In this document: positions 53,745 through 63,349 of the stretch, one piece after another
Numbering within the stretch: the first letter of the stretch is position 1
Layout of the letters: every line of letters begins with the position of its first letter
Assembly: GCF_036017915.1 (NCBI RefSeq)
Contig: NZ_CP107929.1
Location: forward strand, 2,294,001-2,358,000
Length of the DNA: 64,000 nt
Source: Micromonospora sp. NBC_00421
GTDB taxonomy: Bacteria; Actinomycetota; Actinomycetes; Mycobacteriales; Micromonosporaceae
Reading direction: 5' to 3'
Made by a program: the position numbers and the translations under genes
Notes under the pieces: model-generated
Databases searched by the model: none
Told to the model about the DNA's origin: nothing
Seen by the model: the letters and a program-made list of their open reading frames with translations, nothing else

Positions 53745-56700
53745 CTACGACGGCTGCCAGCCCGCCTCGATCGCGTCTTGAAGCCGCTGACTGAACACGG
53801 CATGCGCCTGCCGATACTCACTCTCCCGATCTGCTTTGTAGAACGGCGCCGCATAACCCTGGGGCACAGAATTTGAATCGGAATCTTCAAGGTACCTCAT
53901 GAGCTGATCAAAATGCGACCTTGTTTGACCCTGACCAAAGGTGTAGGGATCTGCGGCAACCTTACGGCCATTTGAATCGAACCACATTTCATTCTCTCGG
54001 TCAATCAGAATCGGATACCGCGCCCGCAACAAAGCGAGGAGCTCTTCTATTCCGATGCCAAGCAAGACTGCCACCAGAGCATCAATCTCCACCAGTGCCG
54101 ATCGCCGCGCTCGCTCGGTTCGCAAAGGGCTATCATTATCCCATTTTGGATCTGCGGTTCCGAGTGGTTCGATACCTTCCCACGCTACTGACCAAGTTTC
54201 GGACGACCATTGCCGCTCATACAACTCGGACCACAACTCAGAGTAGCTCTCCGTTATGCAGTTCAGCCGAAGCGTGCGAAGTAGGAGACTCGCGGTCAGT
54301 GGATGCTGTTCACTCGGCCCTGGAAGCGTTACCACTGTTCCAACATCGAGATGCCCGCGCCCAGTGATACGAAGCTGGTAATCAAGGGGGATCGCCGCCA
54401 TGAGTCCAGCCATGATTGCTGTCTTCCGATTATTCTCTAGCGCCATGGTCCGAACGGCGTTCACATGACAGGGTCCTGGTGGCACAATCGCCGCGAACAA
54501 TGAACGCTCTATGTCGAAAGCAATCATTTCTCGCCAGGCAACGCGATAGTAATCCGTATAGCGCCGACTTCCCCAAACATCCTGCCTCGCGCGACTGGCA
54601 TGTTCATCCCCTGAAAGGACATAGTTGGTTCTGGGTATGAACTCAGGGGCAAGCGTGGTCAAATCGAGCGATTCCCAGTCGCTTCTGGCGCGACAAGGTA
54701 CTCGCGGTTGCCTAACCAACGGAGTTGCAATCCCGAGATGAGGTCCTTGAACGACTAAGCCACGCAGGCTGGACGGGACCTCTTGATTCCATCTAATCAG
54801 CCCGCCTTTTTTGGCGTTAGCCTCATCATAGCCACGACAGATAAAATAGGGCTCGTTTGCAACCCTGCGTCTAACACTTGAGAGCGCAGCAATGGCACGC
54901 TCCTCTGCCGCAGTGATTGGTTGTAGCAGCGCGGATCGCGTCACCGGCTCTCTGCGCTCTTCATCCATTAGCTGCTGCCATATACGCAAAGTGCGTTCGT
55001 CAACATCGATCACCCGCGATCGGTGCGGCCGGTTGTCCCATGATCCTCGATACCGCTGACCTGGCACCTGTCCTCCACCAACGTGGTCCAAGGAAGCCAG
55101 CACGACCGACGCAGCATAGAGTCGACTTAAATGGCGGAATCTAATGCGTCCCGGCGGCCCATAGATATGCATCCCAAATTCGGTACTCCGAGTTGCATCC
55201 GCGAATGCCCAGTTGGCAGCATTTACGAAGCCAGCATGCACTCGCAGATGCCGGTAGGAGGCCTCACGGAGCACCCCCTCTTTAGTGCCAGCAAAGTGGG
55301 TATCAGGGTGCACCAAGCCCGCCGCCCCTTGGGGGCCAAGATTATTCCACACCTGGCACATCATCGCTCGGTACAGATTCGGCTGAGTACCAACAAGCAG
55401 CGGAAAAGCGACCGAGTTTCCGATAAAGGCAACGGTGGCAGCGTTATTTGTCAATTCCATGCGGAACGTAGTCCCAGGAAGATGCAGCTTCAATAGGTCC
55501 ACCTTCCGCCCACGCCAAGATTCAGCAGAGGGTTTTTCAATCAACCGAAACCACGGATCATGCTCAGCGAGGATCGACGCTTCATCCCATCGTGGCCTTA
55601 CCCATGGCGGATTACCCACCTGAAGATCAAAACCACCTTTAGTAAAGGCTTGCGCGAAGGCGAGCCCCCAATGAAAAAACCCTTGCTGCTCGGCGATTTG
55701 GTCGGCGGCTAGCAGCCAGGGGAACCGGTCCGAGAGGGTCCAAGGTGAGTCGACGCCGATCACGCCGTCGAGCCTGCGCTCGAACTCGCTCATTTCTCCC
55801 AAACTCGTGAGCGTCCGGCCGTAGAACCGCTCGGTGCTCTCGTCTGCATCGCTGCGGCCGATCAGCGCCTCGGCGAACGTCAGCCAGTCGTCTAGGTTGG
55901 TCAGTGGGACCTGTCGGCGGAGGTGTTCGGCTACCGTCATCCGCCGGGTGCCGGTCGCCTTCGTCGGCATCTTCATCTGCTGCGGCTGCACGTTGCCGAA
56001 GATGTCCGCCGTCTCATAGACCACCGGGTCGTCGTACGACGGCTCGTCCTTGACGTGGGTGACCTGGACGGGCGCGGCCGGATACGCGGGGTCGGTGCCG
56101 TCGAGGAGGCCGACCTTGTCCAGCGGCCAGAACCACAGCGCGCACCAGACGTCCATAAGCGTCTTGAGCCGCCAGTAGGGCGTGCCGGGCGCGGTCAGGT
56201 CGGCCAGGATCTCCTCCCGGGGCACCGCCTCGGTGACCGGCGGCAGGTCGTCGGCACCCCACACCCTGATGTCGCGGCGGATCTCCCGCTCGGAGATGTC
56301 CAAGCGCTGCTGCACCAGCCCCCACAGGAACTCGACCCGCCCGGCCAACCCCTGCAACCGCTTGACCTGCGAATTCTTGCCCTTGGCGGACGGCATGCGC
56401 TTCATCGCCGTACGCCAGGATTTCAGTGCGGCGGTTTCGGCCGGCGCCAGCTCGCGGGCCTCCTTCTCGCCCGCGACCGCGCCCCAGCCGTCGGCGGGGA
56501 GCAGGAAGTGGTGGATGGTGTCGGCGTCGATCGGGCCGTCCCGGAAGGGCTGTTCCTTGGGCGCGGTGGTCAGCCACGACTTGTCGGCGAGCTGCGCCGC
56601 AGTGTAGGTCTTGCGTCCGCAGCCGATGAGCGAGTTGCCGCGTTGCAGGTGCAGGCCGAACCACGGCGCTTGCAGGCCGGCGTGCATGACGTTGAGCCAG

Positions 56701-58661
56701 AGCGACACCTCGGCCAGCTCGACGGCGGTGCGGTTGAGGTCGACGCCGTAGCTGTTGTGCAGCGCGATGTACGCCTTCACCCGCTGGAGTTCCAGGTGGT
56801 ATTGCTCCGGTTCCAGGTCGACCTGCAACTCGCGGGCGCGGCGGCGCAGGTATTCGGCGGCGACCTGGTTGATCGCCTCGTTGAGGAACGCGCCGGAGCC
56901 GAGCGCCGGCTCGCAGATCGTCCAGTCCAGCAGCTCCCGGGCCGGGGTGACCGTGCCGTCCTGGTCGAGCCGGTATTTCAGGGCGAGTTGGACGGTGACC
57001 TCGGTCAACGACTGCGGCGTGTAGTAGGAGGCGCTGGTCTGCCGGTCCCGGCCGGCGAGCCGGTAGACGAACTCGCCGGGCTGGTGACTGACCCGGCTGC
57101 GGACGCCCGTGTAGGGGTCCTCCTGGTAGACGAAGACGCCGTCGCCGTAGTCGTCGACCTTGGACGCCGGGATCATCCACGAGCCGTCCTTTGGGTCACC
57201 GTTCTTGGCGACCTCGTAGAGCTGCTCGGTGGCGACGAAACCGGTGTACGACATCAGACCCTCGTAGACCGCGCCGAGCTGGTTGATGCCGAGCTGCGCG
57301 TACGAGATGAAACCGCCACGCCGCCGCTTGCCGCCCCTGGTGAGCATCAGCCGGCGCAGCACCTCGTAGAGGACCTTGTTGCGCAGCCGGGTGTCGATCT
57401 TCGGGCCGTCCTCGTCGTCGGGGTCGCTGCCCGGCTCGGGGATCAGCCGGCCGATGAGCCTGGTCCGCTCCGGCAGGAACAGGTCCGACTTCATCGGCTC
57501 GAACCGCAGCCCCTCCCCCTCGCTGGCCCGGTCGTCGACAGCCGTGCCGCCACGCGGCCGGTGCCCGTCGTTGACCATGCGGAACAGCAGGTCCAACGAC
57601 TCGTAGAGGTGGTAGCCGCCCTCGGCGGAGGGGGCCATCCGGCGGGACACCAGGTCACCGAGGCGGGCCAGGCTGTAGCCCTCGACGTACTGCGGGTCGT
57701 TGACCGGCAGCACCCCCAGCTCGGGGCGGGCCTCGGCATAGAGCAGGAACAGAATCCGGTAGAGGTAGCGCAGCGCCTCCCGGCCCAGCTCCCTGGCCAG
57801 CTCGTCGAGGTCCATCACGTCCTGCGGCTGAAAGCCGGCCTGCCGGATCTGGTCGAGCACCTCGTTGGCGATGAGTTCGACGGAGACCTTCAGGCCCTCG
57901 CGGAGTTCGCTGGACACCCCGACGGCGTGCTGCCGGGAGCCGGCGACCAGGTCGGCGAGCGGCTCCGTGCCGCCCTCGGCGGGCGGGCGCAGCGAGTCCG
58001 CGCCGAACAGCGCGGCGACGACGTCGAGTTCCTTCTCGTCGTTGCGGGCGTACGCGGTGTCGAGGCTGACGGCCAGGTAGCGGCCCTCGCCCCAGGCGGT
58101 GCGGTCGGCGAGGGTGATCACCCCGCCGCTGAGGATCAGCACGTAGCGGGGCTTCGGGCTGTCGGCGGCGAACAGCAGCGAGGCGAGCTTGGCCCCCGTC
58201 TCGATGGTCTCGGTGCCCGACAGGGTCAGCGGGTCGAGCAACCGGCCGGCGTCGTCCGGGTCCTGCGCCGCCTCGGTGTCGACCGCCCAACCACAGTCCA
58301 GGGCGACGATGCCGTGCGCGGTGGTCAGCTCGGCGTGGGCGACCCGTACCTCGTACTCCTGACCGGAGCGTTCGACGGTGATGGTCTGCGGCTGCGGATC
58401 GAAGCCGAGCGCCTTCAGCACCTCATGGTGGTGCTTGCCCAGCCGCTCCGGGTCGAAGAAGTCGTCATCGGTCAGCTCGGTCTTGGCGTCGAAGTACTGC
58501 CGGCGCATCCCCCGCAACCCGGCGCGCGGGGTGACCCGACCCGACTTCTCGTCGTCGGCCCACCGCTTGAGCAGACCGCCCTTGAGGGTGGTGGGCAGGA
58601 TCTCGGCCAGGTAGTGCGCGGAGAGGTACTCGCCCCGGTTGGTCAGCGACTCGAAACTCAT
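53745..58661 (-). CDS. Eco57I-class adenine DNA methylase (DrmMI-like)
   Basis: A 1638-residue methylase. The N-terminal 550 residues are helical and contain ELAREALRYLYRILFLLYAEA..., common in class 1 DISARM methylases. The catalytic core has the SAM motif TICEPALGSGAFLNEAINQ (about 583-600) and, after a large insertion, motif IV VGNPPWVRPRW (NPPW at 1017-1020), which identifies N6-adenine methylation. The C-terminal 600 residues form the target-recognition region. GC content falls sharply from about 55690 to the gene's end, that is from just before NPPW, implying that this half has a different origin. Its ATGA start overlaps the upstream SNF2 helicase stop, so it is the third gene of a kinase-SNF2-methylase operon. 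Confidence 0.88.
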   Translation of the reverse strand: MSFESLTNRGEYLSAHYLAEILPTTLKGGLLKRWADDEKSGRVTPRAGLRGMRRQYFDAKTELTDDDFFDPERLGKHHHEVLKALGFDPQPQTITVERSGQEYEVRVAHAELTTAHGIVALDCGWAVDTEAAQDPDDAGRLLDPLTLSGTETIETGAKLASLLFAADSPKPRYVLILSGGVITLADRTAWGEGRYLAVSLDTAYARNDEKELDVVAALFGADSLRPPAEGGTEPLADLVAGSRQHAVGVSSELREGLKVSVELIANEVLDQIRQAGFQPQDVMDLDELARELGREALRYLYRILFLLYAEARPELGVLPVNDPQYVEGYSLARLGDLVSRRMAPSAEGGYHLYESLDLLFRMVNDGHRPRGGTAVDDRASEGEGLRFEPMKSDLFLPERTRLIGRLIPEPGSDPDDEDGPKIDTRLRNKVLYEVLRRLMLTRGGKRRRGGFISYAQLGINQLGAVYEGLMSYTGFVATEQLYEVAKNGDPKDGSWMIPASKVDDYGDGVFVYQEDPYTGVRSRVSHQPGEFVYRLAGRDRQTSASYYTPQSLTEVTVQLALKYRLDQDGTVTPARELLDWTICEPALGSGAFLNEAINQVAAEYLRRRARELQVDLEPEQYHLELQRVKAYIALHNSYGVDLNRTAVELAEVSLWLNVMHAGLQAPWFGLHLQRGNSLIGCGRKTYTAAQLADKSWLTTAPKEQPFRDGPIDADTIHHFLLPADGWGAVAGEKEARELAPAETAALKSWRTAMKRMPSAKGKNSQVKRLQGLAGRVEFLWGLVQQRLDISEREIRRDIRVWGADDLPPVTEAVPREEILADLTAPGTPYWRLKTLMDVWCALWFWPLDKVGLLDGTDPAYPAAPVQVTHVKDEPSYDDPVVYETADIFGNVQPQQMKMPTKATGTRRMTVAEHLRRQVPLTNLDDWLTFAEALIGRSDADESTERFYGRTLTSLGEMSEFERRLDGVIGVDSPWTLSDRFPWLLAADQIAEQQGFFHWGLAFAQAFTKGGFDLQVGNPPWVRPRWDEASILAEHDPWFRLIEKPSAESWRGRKVDLLKLHLPGTTFRMELTNNAATVAFIGNSVAFPLLVGTQPNLYRAMMCQVWNNLGPQGAAGLVHPDTHFAGTKEGVLREASYRHLRVHAGFVNAANWAFADATRSTEFGMHIYGPPGRIRFRHLSRLYAASVVLASLDHVGGGQVPGQRYRGSWDNRPHRSRVIDVDERTLRIWQQLMDEERREPVTRSALLQPITAAEERAIAALSSVRRRVANEPYFICRGYDEANAKKGGLIRWNQEVPSSLRGLVVQGPHLGIATPLVRQPRVPCRARSDWESLDLTTLAPEFIPRTNYVLSGDEHASRARQDVWGSRRYTDYYRVAWREMIAFDIERSLFAAIVPPGPCHVNAVRTMALENNRKTAIMAGLMAAIPLDYQLRITGRGHLDVGTVVTLPGPSEQHPLTASLLLRTLRLNCITESYSELWSELYERQWSSETWSVAWEGIEPLGTADPKWDNDSPLRTERARRSALVEIDALVAVLLGIGIEELLALLRARYPILIDRENEMWFDSNGRKVAADPYTFGQGQTRSHFDQLMRYLEDSDSNSVPQGYAAPFYKADRESEYRQAHAVFSQRLQDAIEAGWQPS

Positions 58662-61459
58662 GCGGCACTCCCCTGCGACGGTACGAGGACGGCGAGCACC
58701 CGCAGCAGCGGATCGCCTGCGGTTTCCAACCGGTCGAGCAGGTCGTGCTGCTCCTGGACGGTGGCGTCGACGTGTCGGCGGCGCTTCTCCCGGTGCGCGC
58801 CGGGCAACTCGTCGAGCAGGCTGGCCTGCTGGAAGGTCTCCAACTGCCTGCGGTGCCGGCGTAGCGGCTCGGCGTTGGCCTCGGCCCAGTCGGCGCGCTT
58901 GCCCTCGAGGTGTTGCCGGGCCGCGTGGACGGCCGTCGGCAGCAGCGCCGTCAACGGATCGATCGCGATGGGCTCGGCGCGGTTGACCATCGTCGGGCCG
59001 ACGTTGGCCTCGCGCAGCACCTCGTCCATCGGCCGGATCGTCGGCGCGGCCGGCAGGTCGGCCACCGCCATCCACTGCACGACGGTGGGTTGGCCGAGGC
59101 GGTTGGCGTAGACCCCCTGGATCAGGAACGTCGGCGCGGTGACCTCGGCGGTGAGCACCGGTGCCTGCTGGCGGCCCAGCCGGATCAGTACCTTGTCGAC
59201 CAGCCAGTCGACCATCGGGTGCACGTCGCTGAGGAAGGCGATCTCCGGCCACGTCGGCGTCTTGCTCTGCCGGGCCTGGTCGAGCTTGCGTTGGGCCAGC
59301 CGGCGATCGAAGGTGACCTTCAACCGCAGGTTCTCGCCCTCCCGGTGGGCGCGCAGGTAGGAGCGGGGCAGGTCGGTGAGCCGGTGCACCAGGTCGTCGG
59401 GGGCGAGGAAGGTCAGCAGCTCGTCCTCGCGGCGCAGGTCGAGGTGGTCCTCCGGCCGGTCCTCGTAGACCTCGGCGAGGGCGGCGTCGACGAAGTCCCG
59501 GGTCGAGTCGAACAGCTTCGGCACCCGGGCGCGGGGGACGTCCGCCGCCACGGGGGCGGTGCCCACCTCACCGAACAGGTCGGCCATCACGTCGATCTCG
59601 GCGTGCGCGGCGTCGTAGGACTCGTCCACCGTCTTTCCGGCGAGCAGGTCCCGGACCAGGCGGTCCTCCTCGGCCTTGGCGTCATACCGGCCGGTGACCG
59701 CCTCGACGCTGCCCAGGCTGCGGTGTGCGGTCTCCTCGCGCCGCAGCAGCTTCTCGGCGACCGTCCGGTCGTCCTTGGCGTCCGGGCGGTCGGAGGTGAG
59801 GATCAGCGCCCGGAACTGCGGCTGGTGCTGCTGCCCGTAGCGGTCGACACGCCCGTTGCGTTGCTCGATTCGGATCAGACTCCACGGGATGTCGTAGTGG
59901 AACAGGTGGTGGCACTGCCGGTGCAGGTTGACCCCCTCGGAGGCGACGTCCCCGGTGAACAGCAGCCTGACCTCGCTGCCGGCCAGCTCGAACTCCTGCA
60001 GGATCGTCTGTTCGTCCTTGTCGGCCACCCCGCCGTGCAGCACCCGGATCGCGCCCGGCCTGAGGCCGAGCATCCCGGGCACCACGTCGGCGAGCCACTT
60101 GATGGTCGGCACCCGCTCGGAGAAGACCACCGCCCGGGTGTCGCTGCCCCGCCCGACGCCGATCTCCCTCAGCGCGTCGACCAACCGGCGCAGCTTGCTG
60201 GAATCCCGGTCGGTCATCGCCGTGGTCAGCTCCGCCAGCCGGTCCAGCGCCGCCCGCTCGGTGCCGGTGGCCTTCTTCCGCCGGTTGGTCACCGTCTCGT
60301 GCAACGCCCGGTGCGACGACAGGAACGACTTCAGCAGGGTGTACGGGAAGAGCCGGTGCTGGCCGGTGATCGCCTCGTCGGTCCACCTGCGGGCCAACCA
60401 CACGTCGGTCAGCTCGCCGAAGATCTGCTCCTCGATCGGGCTCGCCGGGCAGTGCAGGGCCTGCGACGGTCCCCGGTCGGCCCACTTGTCGCCGATCTGG
60501 TCGCGTACCTCCGGGCTGATCTTCGTACGGCGCAGGTAGAGGTGCGCGATGTCGCTTGCCTGGTAGTCCTTCTCGTTGGCGATCGCCGCCGGGTCGAGCA
60601 ACGAGATCAACCGGGCGAAGGACTCCTTGTCGCCGTTATGCGGGGTGGCGCTGGCCAACAGCAACGCGTCAGTCTTGGCGGCCAGCCGGCGGGCCAGCTC
60701 GTTGCGCTGGGTGCCCTTGTTGATCAGGTTGTGCGACTCGTCGATGACCACCGCGTCCCAGGTGGTGGCCTCCAGGTGATGGCCGAACTGGCCGGCGTCC
60801 TTGAGGGTGTCCACCGAGATGATGGCCCGCTTGAAGTAGGTGAACGGGTTACGCCCGGCCGGAATCTCCTGCTGGATCCGCTGGATGCCTGTCGAGTCGA
60901 GCCTGACCAGCGGGATCGCGAACCGGGTCCACAGCTCCCGCTGGAACTGTTCGAGGACCTGCTGCGGCGACACCACCAGGATGCGGTCGCCCCGACCCCG
61001 GCGGATCAGCTCGGCGAGGATCAGCCCGACCTCCAGGGTCTTGCCCAACCCCACCACGTCGGCCAACAGGATCCGGGGCCGCAGCCCGGCCAACGCCAGC
61101 TCGACGGGCCGCTGCTGGTAGGGCAACGGGTCCAACAGGAACCGGTCGGCCAGCGCCAACCCCCGCTCGGTACGCGGCAACGGCGTACGCCGCAGCACCG
61201 CCTCCAGGAAGAGCCGGCTCTGCCGGAACCGCGACGAGGCGTCCTGGACGAGTTCCGTCTCCTCCGGCACCAGCGGGGTGATGTCTTCGAGCGCGGTGAA
61301 GAAGGTCGCCTCGACGTCCTGCACGAACTCGGACACGCCGACGGCCTTCACCATCGTGCCGTCCGCGGTGCCGGTCCGGACGCTGCGGATCAGCCACTCC
61401 TCGTCCCGCACGACGATGCGGGAACCCGGGGCGAAGGTGGCGACCTGGGGGGTGGTCAT
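58658..61459 (-). CDS. drmD: SNF2-family helicase, DrmD-like
   Basis: A 933-residue SNF2-type translocase. The N-terminal module FAPGSRIVVRDEEWLIRSVRTG...FVQDVEATFFTALEDITPLVPEETELV precedes the RSRLFLEAVLRRTP... linker typical for DrmD of DISARM. Helicase motifs are I (ADVVGLGKTLEVG, K140), II (VIDESHNL, DESH 240-243), III (LLLASATPHNGDK) and C-terminal VLHGGVADKDEQT, ASEGVNLHRQCHHLFHYDIPWSLIRIEQRNGRVDRYGQ (V and VI). Start at ATG 61459, 13 bp after the kinase gene. It is translationally coupled with the methylase. In DISARM, DrmD is a defining component of class 1 systems. Confidence 0.85.
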   Translation of the reverse strand: MTTPQVATFAPGSRIVVRDEEWLIRSVRTGTADGTMVKAVGVSEFVQDVEATFFTALEDITPLVPEETELVQDASSRFRQSRLFLEAVLRRTPLPRTERGLALADRFLLDPLPYQQRPVELALAGLRPRILLADVVGLGKTLEVGLILAELIRRGRGDRILVVSPQQVLEQFQRELWTRFAIPLVRLDSTGIQRIQQEIPAGRNPFTYFKRAIISVDTLKDAGQFGHHLEATTWDAVVIDESHNLINKGTQRNELARRLAAKTDALLLASATPHNGDKESFARLISLLDPAAIANEKDYQASDIAHLYLRRTKISPEVRDQIGDKWADRGPSQALHCPASPIEEQIFGELTDVWLARRWTDEAITGQHRLFPYTLLKSFLSSHRALHETVTNRRKKATGTERAALDRLAELTTAMTDRDSSKLRRLVDALREIGVGRGSDTRAVVFSERVPTIKWLADVVPGMLGLRPGAIRVLHGGVADKDEQTILQEFELAGSEVRLLFTGDVASEGVNLHRQCHHLFHYDIPWSLIRIEQRNGRVDRYGQQHQPQFRALILTSDRPDAKDDRTVAEKLLRREETAHRSLGSVEAVTGRYDAKAEEDRLVRDLLAGKTVDESYDAAHAEIDVMADLFGEVGTAPVAADVPRARVPKLFDSTRDFVDAALAEVYEDRPEDHLDLRREDELLTFLAPDDLVHRLTDLPRSYLRAHREGENLRLKVTFDRRLAQRKLDQARQSKTPTWPEIAFLSDVHPMVDWLVDKVLIRLGRQQAPVLTAEVTAPTFLIQGVYANRLGQPTVVQWMAVADLPAAPTIRPMDEVLREANVGPTMVNRAEPIAIDPLTALLPTAVHAARQHLEGKRADWAEANAEPLRRHRRQLETFQQASLLDELPGAHREKRRRHVDATVQEQHDLLDRLETAGDPLLRVLAVLVPSQGSAA

Positions 61460-61472
61460 CGGTGGAGCCTTC

Positions 61473-62537
61473 CTACAGGGTCGAGCGGCGGGCGTACTGA
61501 CGGCGCATCTTGTCGACCAGCCACGTGACGTCCGATCGGCCGGTGTCCGGCCGCTCGGGGTCGACTTCCGTCGATGTCGTTGCGGGCACCACGACGCGGT
61601 CGCCCTCGGTGACCGCGCCGCCCTCCGGGTCCTGCCTCGGGTCGTCAAGATCCGGCGGGACCAGCAGCTCGGTCTCCCCGTCGTAGGTGAGCGCGGCCAG
61701 CTCCTGTCGCAGGGCGTGGACGCTCCGGCCGCTGGTGGCGGTGGCGACGGCCAGCAGCCGGGTGCGGACGTCGTGCAGCCCGGGGCGGGCGGTGGGGTCG
61801 AAGGCGAGCATGGTGCCGAGCAGCTGGGCCAGCTCGGCCGGCACGTCCGACAGGTCAGGCAGGTCGCTCGGCTCACTGATCCGCAGCAGCAGGTTCCACG
61901 AGTTGGTCGGGGGGTAGAGGCCGTGGCCGGTTAGCGCGAAGACCAACGTCGCGGCCAGCCCGTAGATGTCCACCGCCGCAGTGAGCTCCCGCTCACCCTT
62001 GACCTGCTCGGGCGACATGTAGGCGGGGGTGCCGACCAGGGCGCCCGGCTCGGTCAGGTAGGCGTGACGTTCGATCAGAATGGCGAGGCCGAAGTCGATG
62101 AGCTTCGGTCCATCCGGGCCGAGGATGATGTTCTGCGGCTTGAGATCGCGGTGCAGCAACTTGACCTGGTGCACCTTGGCGAGGCCCTCGGCGAGCATCG
62201 CGCCGGCCAGGGCGGCCAGCGGCAACGGCAACGGTCCCCGCGCGTCGACGTGCTGACGCAGCGTCGCACCGGGAACGTACTCGACGGCCAGCCAGGCCGG
62301 ATTCGCGTACGGGTCGGCGCCCTCCAGCCGGGCCACCCGGGATCCGTAGACCAGCTTCAAGCTGTCGACCTCGGCGGCGAACCGCTCCCGAACCGTCGGT
62401 TCCTCGATGAGGTGCTGTCTGATCACCTTGAGCGCCACCCGCTCGGCAGTCGGCGACACCGCGAAGAACACGTCGCCCATGCCGCCCGAGCCGAGTGGTG
62501 TGACGATCTCGTAGCCGCCGATCCTGCCCCGCGCCAT
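61473..62537 (-). CDS. Ser/Thr protein kinase heading the DrmD-like operon
   Basis: A 354-residue kinase. The kinase domain (1-270) is intact: glycine loop LGSGGMGDVFF, VALK with K37, HRDLKPQN (129-136), DFGLA (148-152) and GTPAYMSPEQVKGE. The C-terminal 85 residues are acidic and Pro-rich (DDPRQDPEGGAVTEGD) with a short basic end (KMRRQYARRS). No membrane segment is present. Its stop is 13 bp before the DrmD-like start, so it is the first gene of that operon. A kinase in this position is not part of canonical DISARM. Confidence 0.85.
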   Translation of the reverse strand: MARGRIGGYEIVTPLGSGGMGDVFFAVSPTAERVALKVIRQHLIEEPTVRERFAAEVDSLKLVYGSRVARLEGADPYANPAWLAVEYVPGATLRQHVDARGPLPLPLAALAGAMLAEGLAKVHQVKLLHRDLKPQNIILGPDGPKLIDFGLAILIERHAYLTEPGALVGTPAYMSPEQVKGERELTAAVDIYGLAATLVFALTGHGLYPPTNSWNLLLRISEPSDLPDLSDVPAELAQLLGTMLAFDPTARPGLHDVRTRLLAVATATSGRSVHALRQELAALTYDGETELLVPPDLDDPRQDPEGGAVTEGDRVVVPATTSTEVDPERPDTGRSDVTWLVDKMRRQYARRSTL

Positions 62538-62901
62538 CCGGTCCCCTCATCACGCCGACCACCCGCCTCGATCGCTGCCGGGTCGACCTCACGAGTGACG
62601 GACGCATGACCGTACAACATGGACGATCATGGGGCCAGCCGTCGAATCGGCGGCACTGCGCCCCCGAGGCGTCGCGACGCCGTCCGGTACAGGCATACGC
62701 GCAGCTCAATGCCTTGATCAAATAGTCGCGTGTCCATGATTGGACAGCTGCATCCCTGGTCTGACCTGGGCCGGAACGCCTACCGTTTACCTCATAAAGG
62801 GGCATTGATCAGATTCAACCGGCAAGTTGCTTCTGATCACCAAATTTACCCCTTTACTGCCACACCGCCGCACCGCTGCGGCGCCACCCGAAGGAGACAC
62901 C
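62538..62901 (+). promoter_or_regulatory. Divergent promoter region with nested inverted repeats
   Basis: 364 bp between the kinase (minus) and the small protein at 62902 (plus), AT-rich near the latter. Two nested inverted repeats stand out: outer taaagggg (62795-62802)/ccccttta (62849-62856) and inner tgatcaga (62806-62813)/tctgatca (62832-62839), with an 18-nt centre. They lie 46-107 bp before the plus-strand ATG and may be an operator or an mRNA hairpin. An AAGGAG site precedes that ATG. Confidence 0.5.
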
Positions 62902-63303
62902 ATGTCCACCGAGTCCGCCAAGCACGCCGACCAGCCCGCCCCGAGCGCCAGTGACATCGCCGAGGCCACCGCGCTTCTGGTCCCCGCCACCTCGGCCGGC
63001 ATGCCGCCGACCGCGCAGCTCTTCTGGGCTGTGGTCGAGGCCAACGGGGTCCTGAACCGTGGCTTCGGGGTGGTCTCGTCCACCCGCCTCGCCGTGGGGC
63101 AGTACCAGGTGGTGTTCACCCACGACCTGACCCGCTCCGCGTACGTGGGGAGCATCGGCCTGACCGGTGCCGTCGGGGCCTCGCCCAGTGGCGAGATCGC
63201 GGTGGTCGGCCGGTTCGGCGTGCCGAACGGCGTGTTCGTCCAGACGTTCACCTCGGCGGGTGCCCCCGCCGACCGGGCGTTCCACCTGACGATCTCGTCG
63301 TGA
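62902..63303 (+). CDS. Small beta-rich protein of unknown function
   Basis: A 133-residue protein without signal peptide. After about 40 residues, LFWAVVEANGVLNRGFGVVSSTRLAVGQYQVVFTHDLTRSAYVGSIG, GRFGVPNGVFVQTFTSAGAPADRAFHLTISS follows a repeat-like pattern found as terminal modules in phage tail-fibre and collagen-like proteins of actinobacteria. The role is unknown. The ATG at 62902 is preceded by AAGGAG at ideal distance and by an AT-rich region with nested inverted repeats. A hairpin follows the stop. Confidence 0.7.
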   Translation: MSTESAKHADQPAPSASDIAEATALLVPATSAGMPPTAQLFWAVVEANGVLNRGFGVVSSTRLAVGQYQVVFTHDLTRSAYVGSIGLTGAVGASPSGEIAVVGRFGVPNGVFVQTFTSAGAPADRAFHLTISS

Positions 63304-63317
63304 CGCCGGCGCAGCCA

Positions 63318-63347
63318 GGTCCCCGTCACCCCCGGGTGGCGGGGACC
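63318..63347. terminator. Hairpin between converging genes
   Basis: Fourteen-nt arms with one mismatch (63318-63331 and 63334-63347), 15 bp after the small-protein stop and 3 bp before the stop of the converging methylase gene. The loop is tight, so the pairing is probably a few bases shorter. Confidence 0.65.
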
Positions 63348-63349
63348 GC

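Noticed and set aside
53583..53876. 97-codon plus-strand frame overlapping the methylase end
   Set aside because: Ser/Thr/Arg-rich out-of-frame product over the methylase gene; a different frame (53594-53740) looks more like protein.
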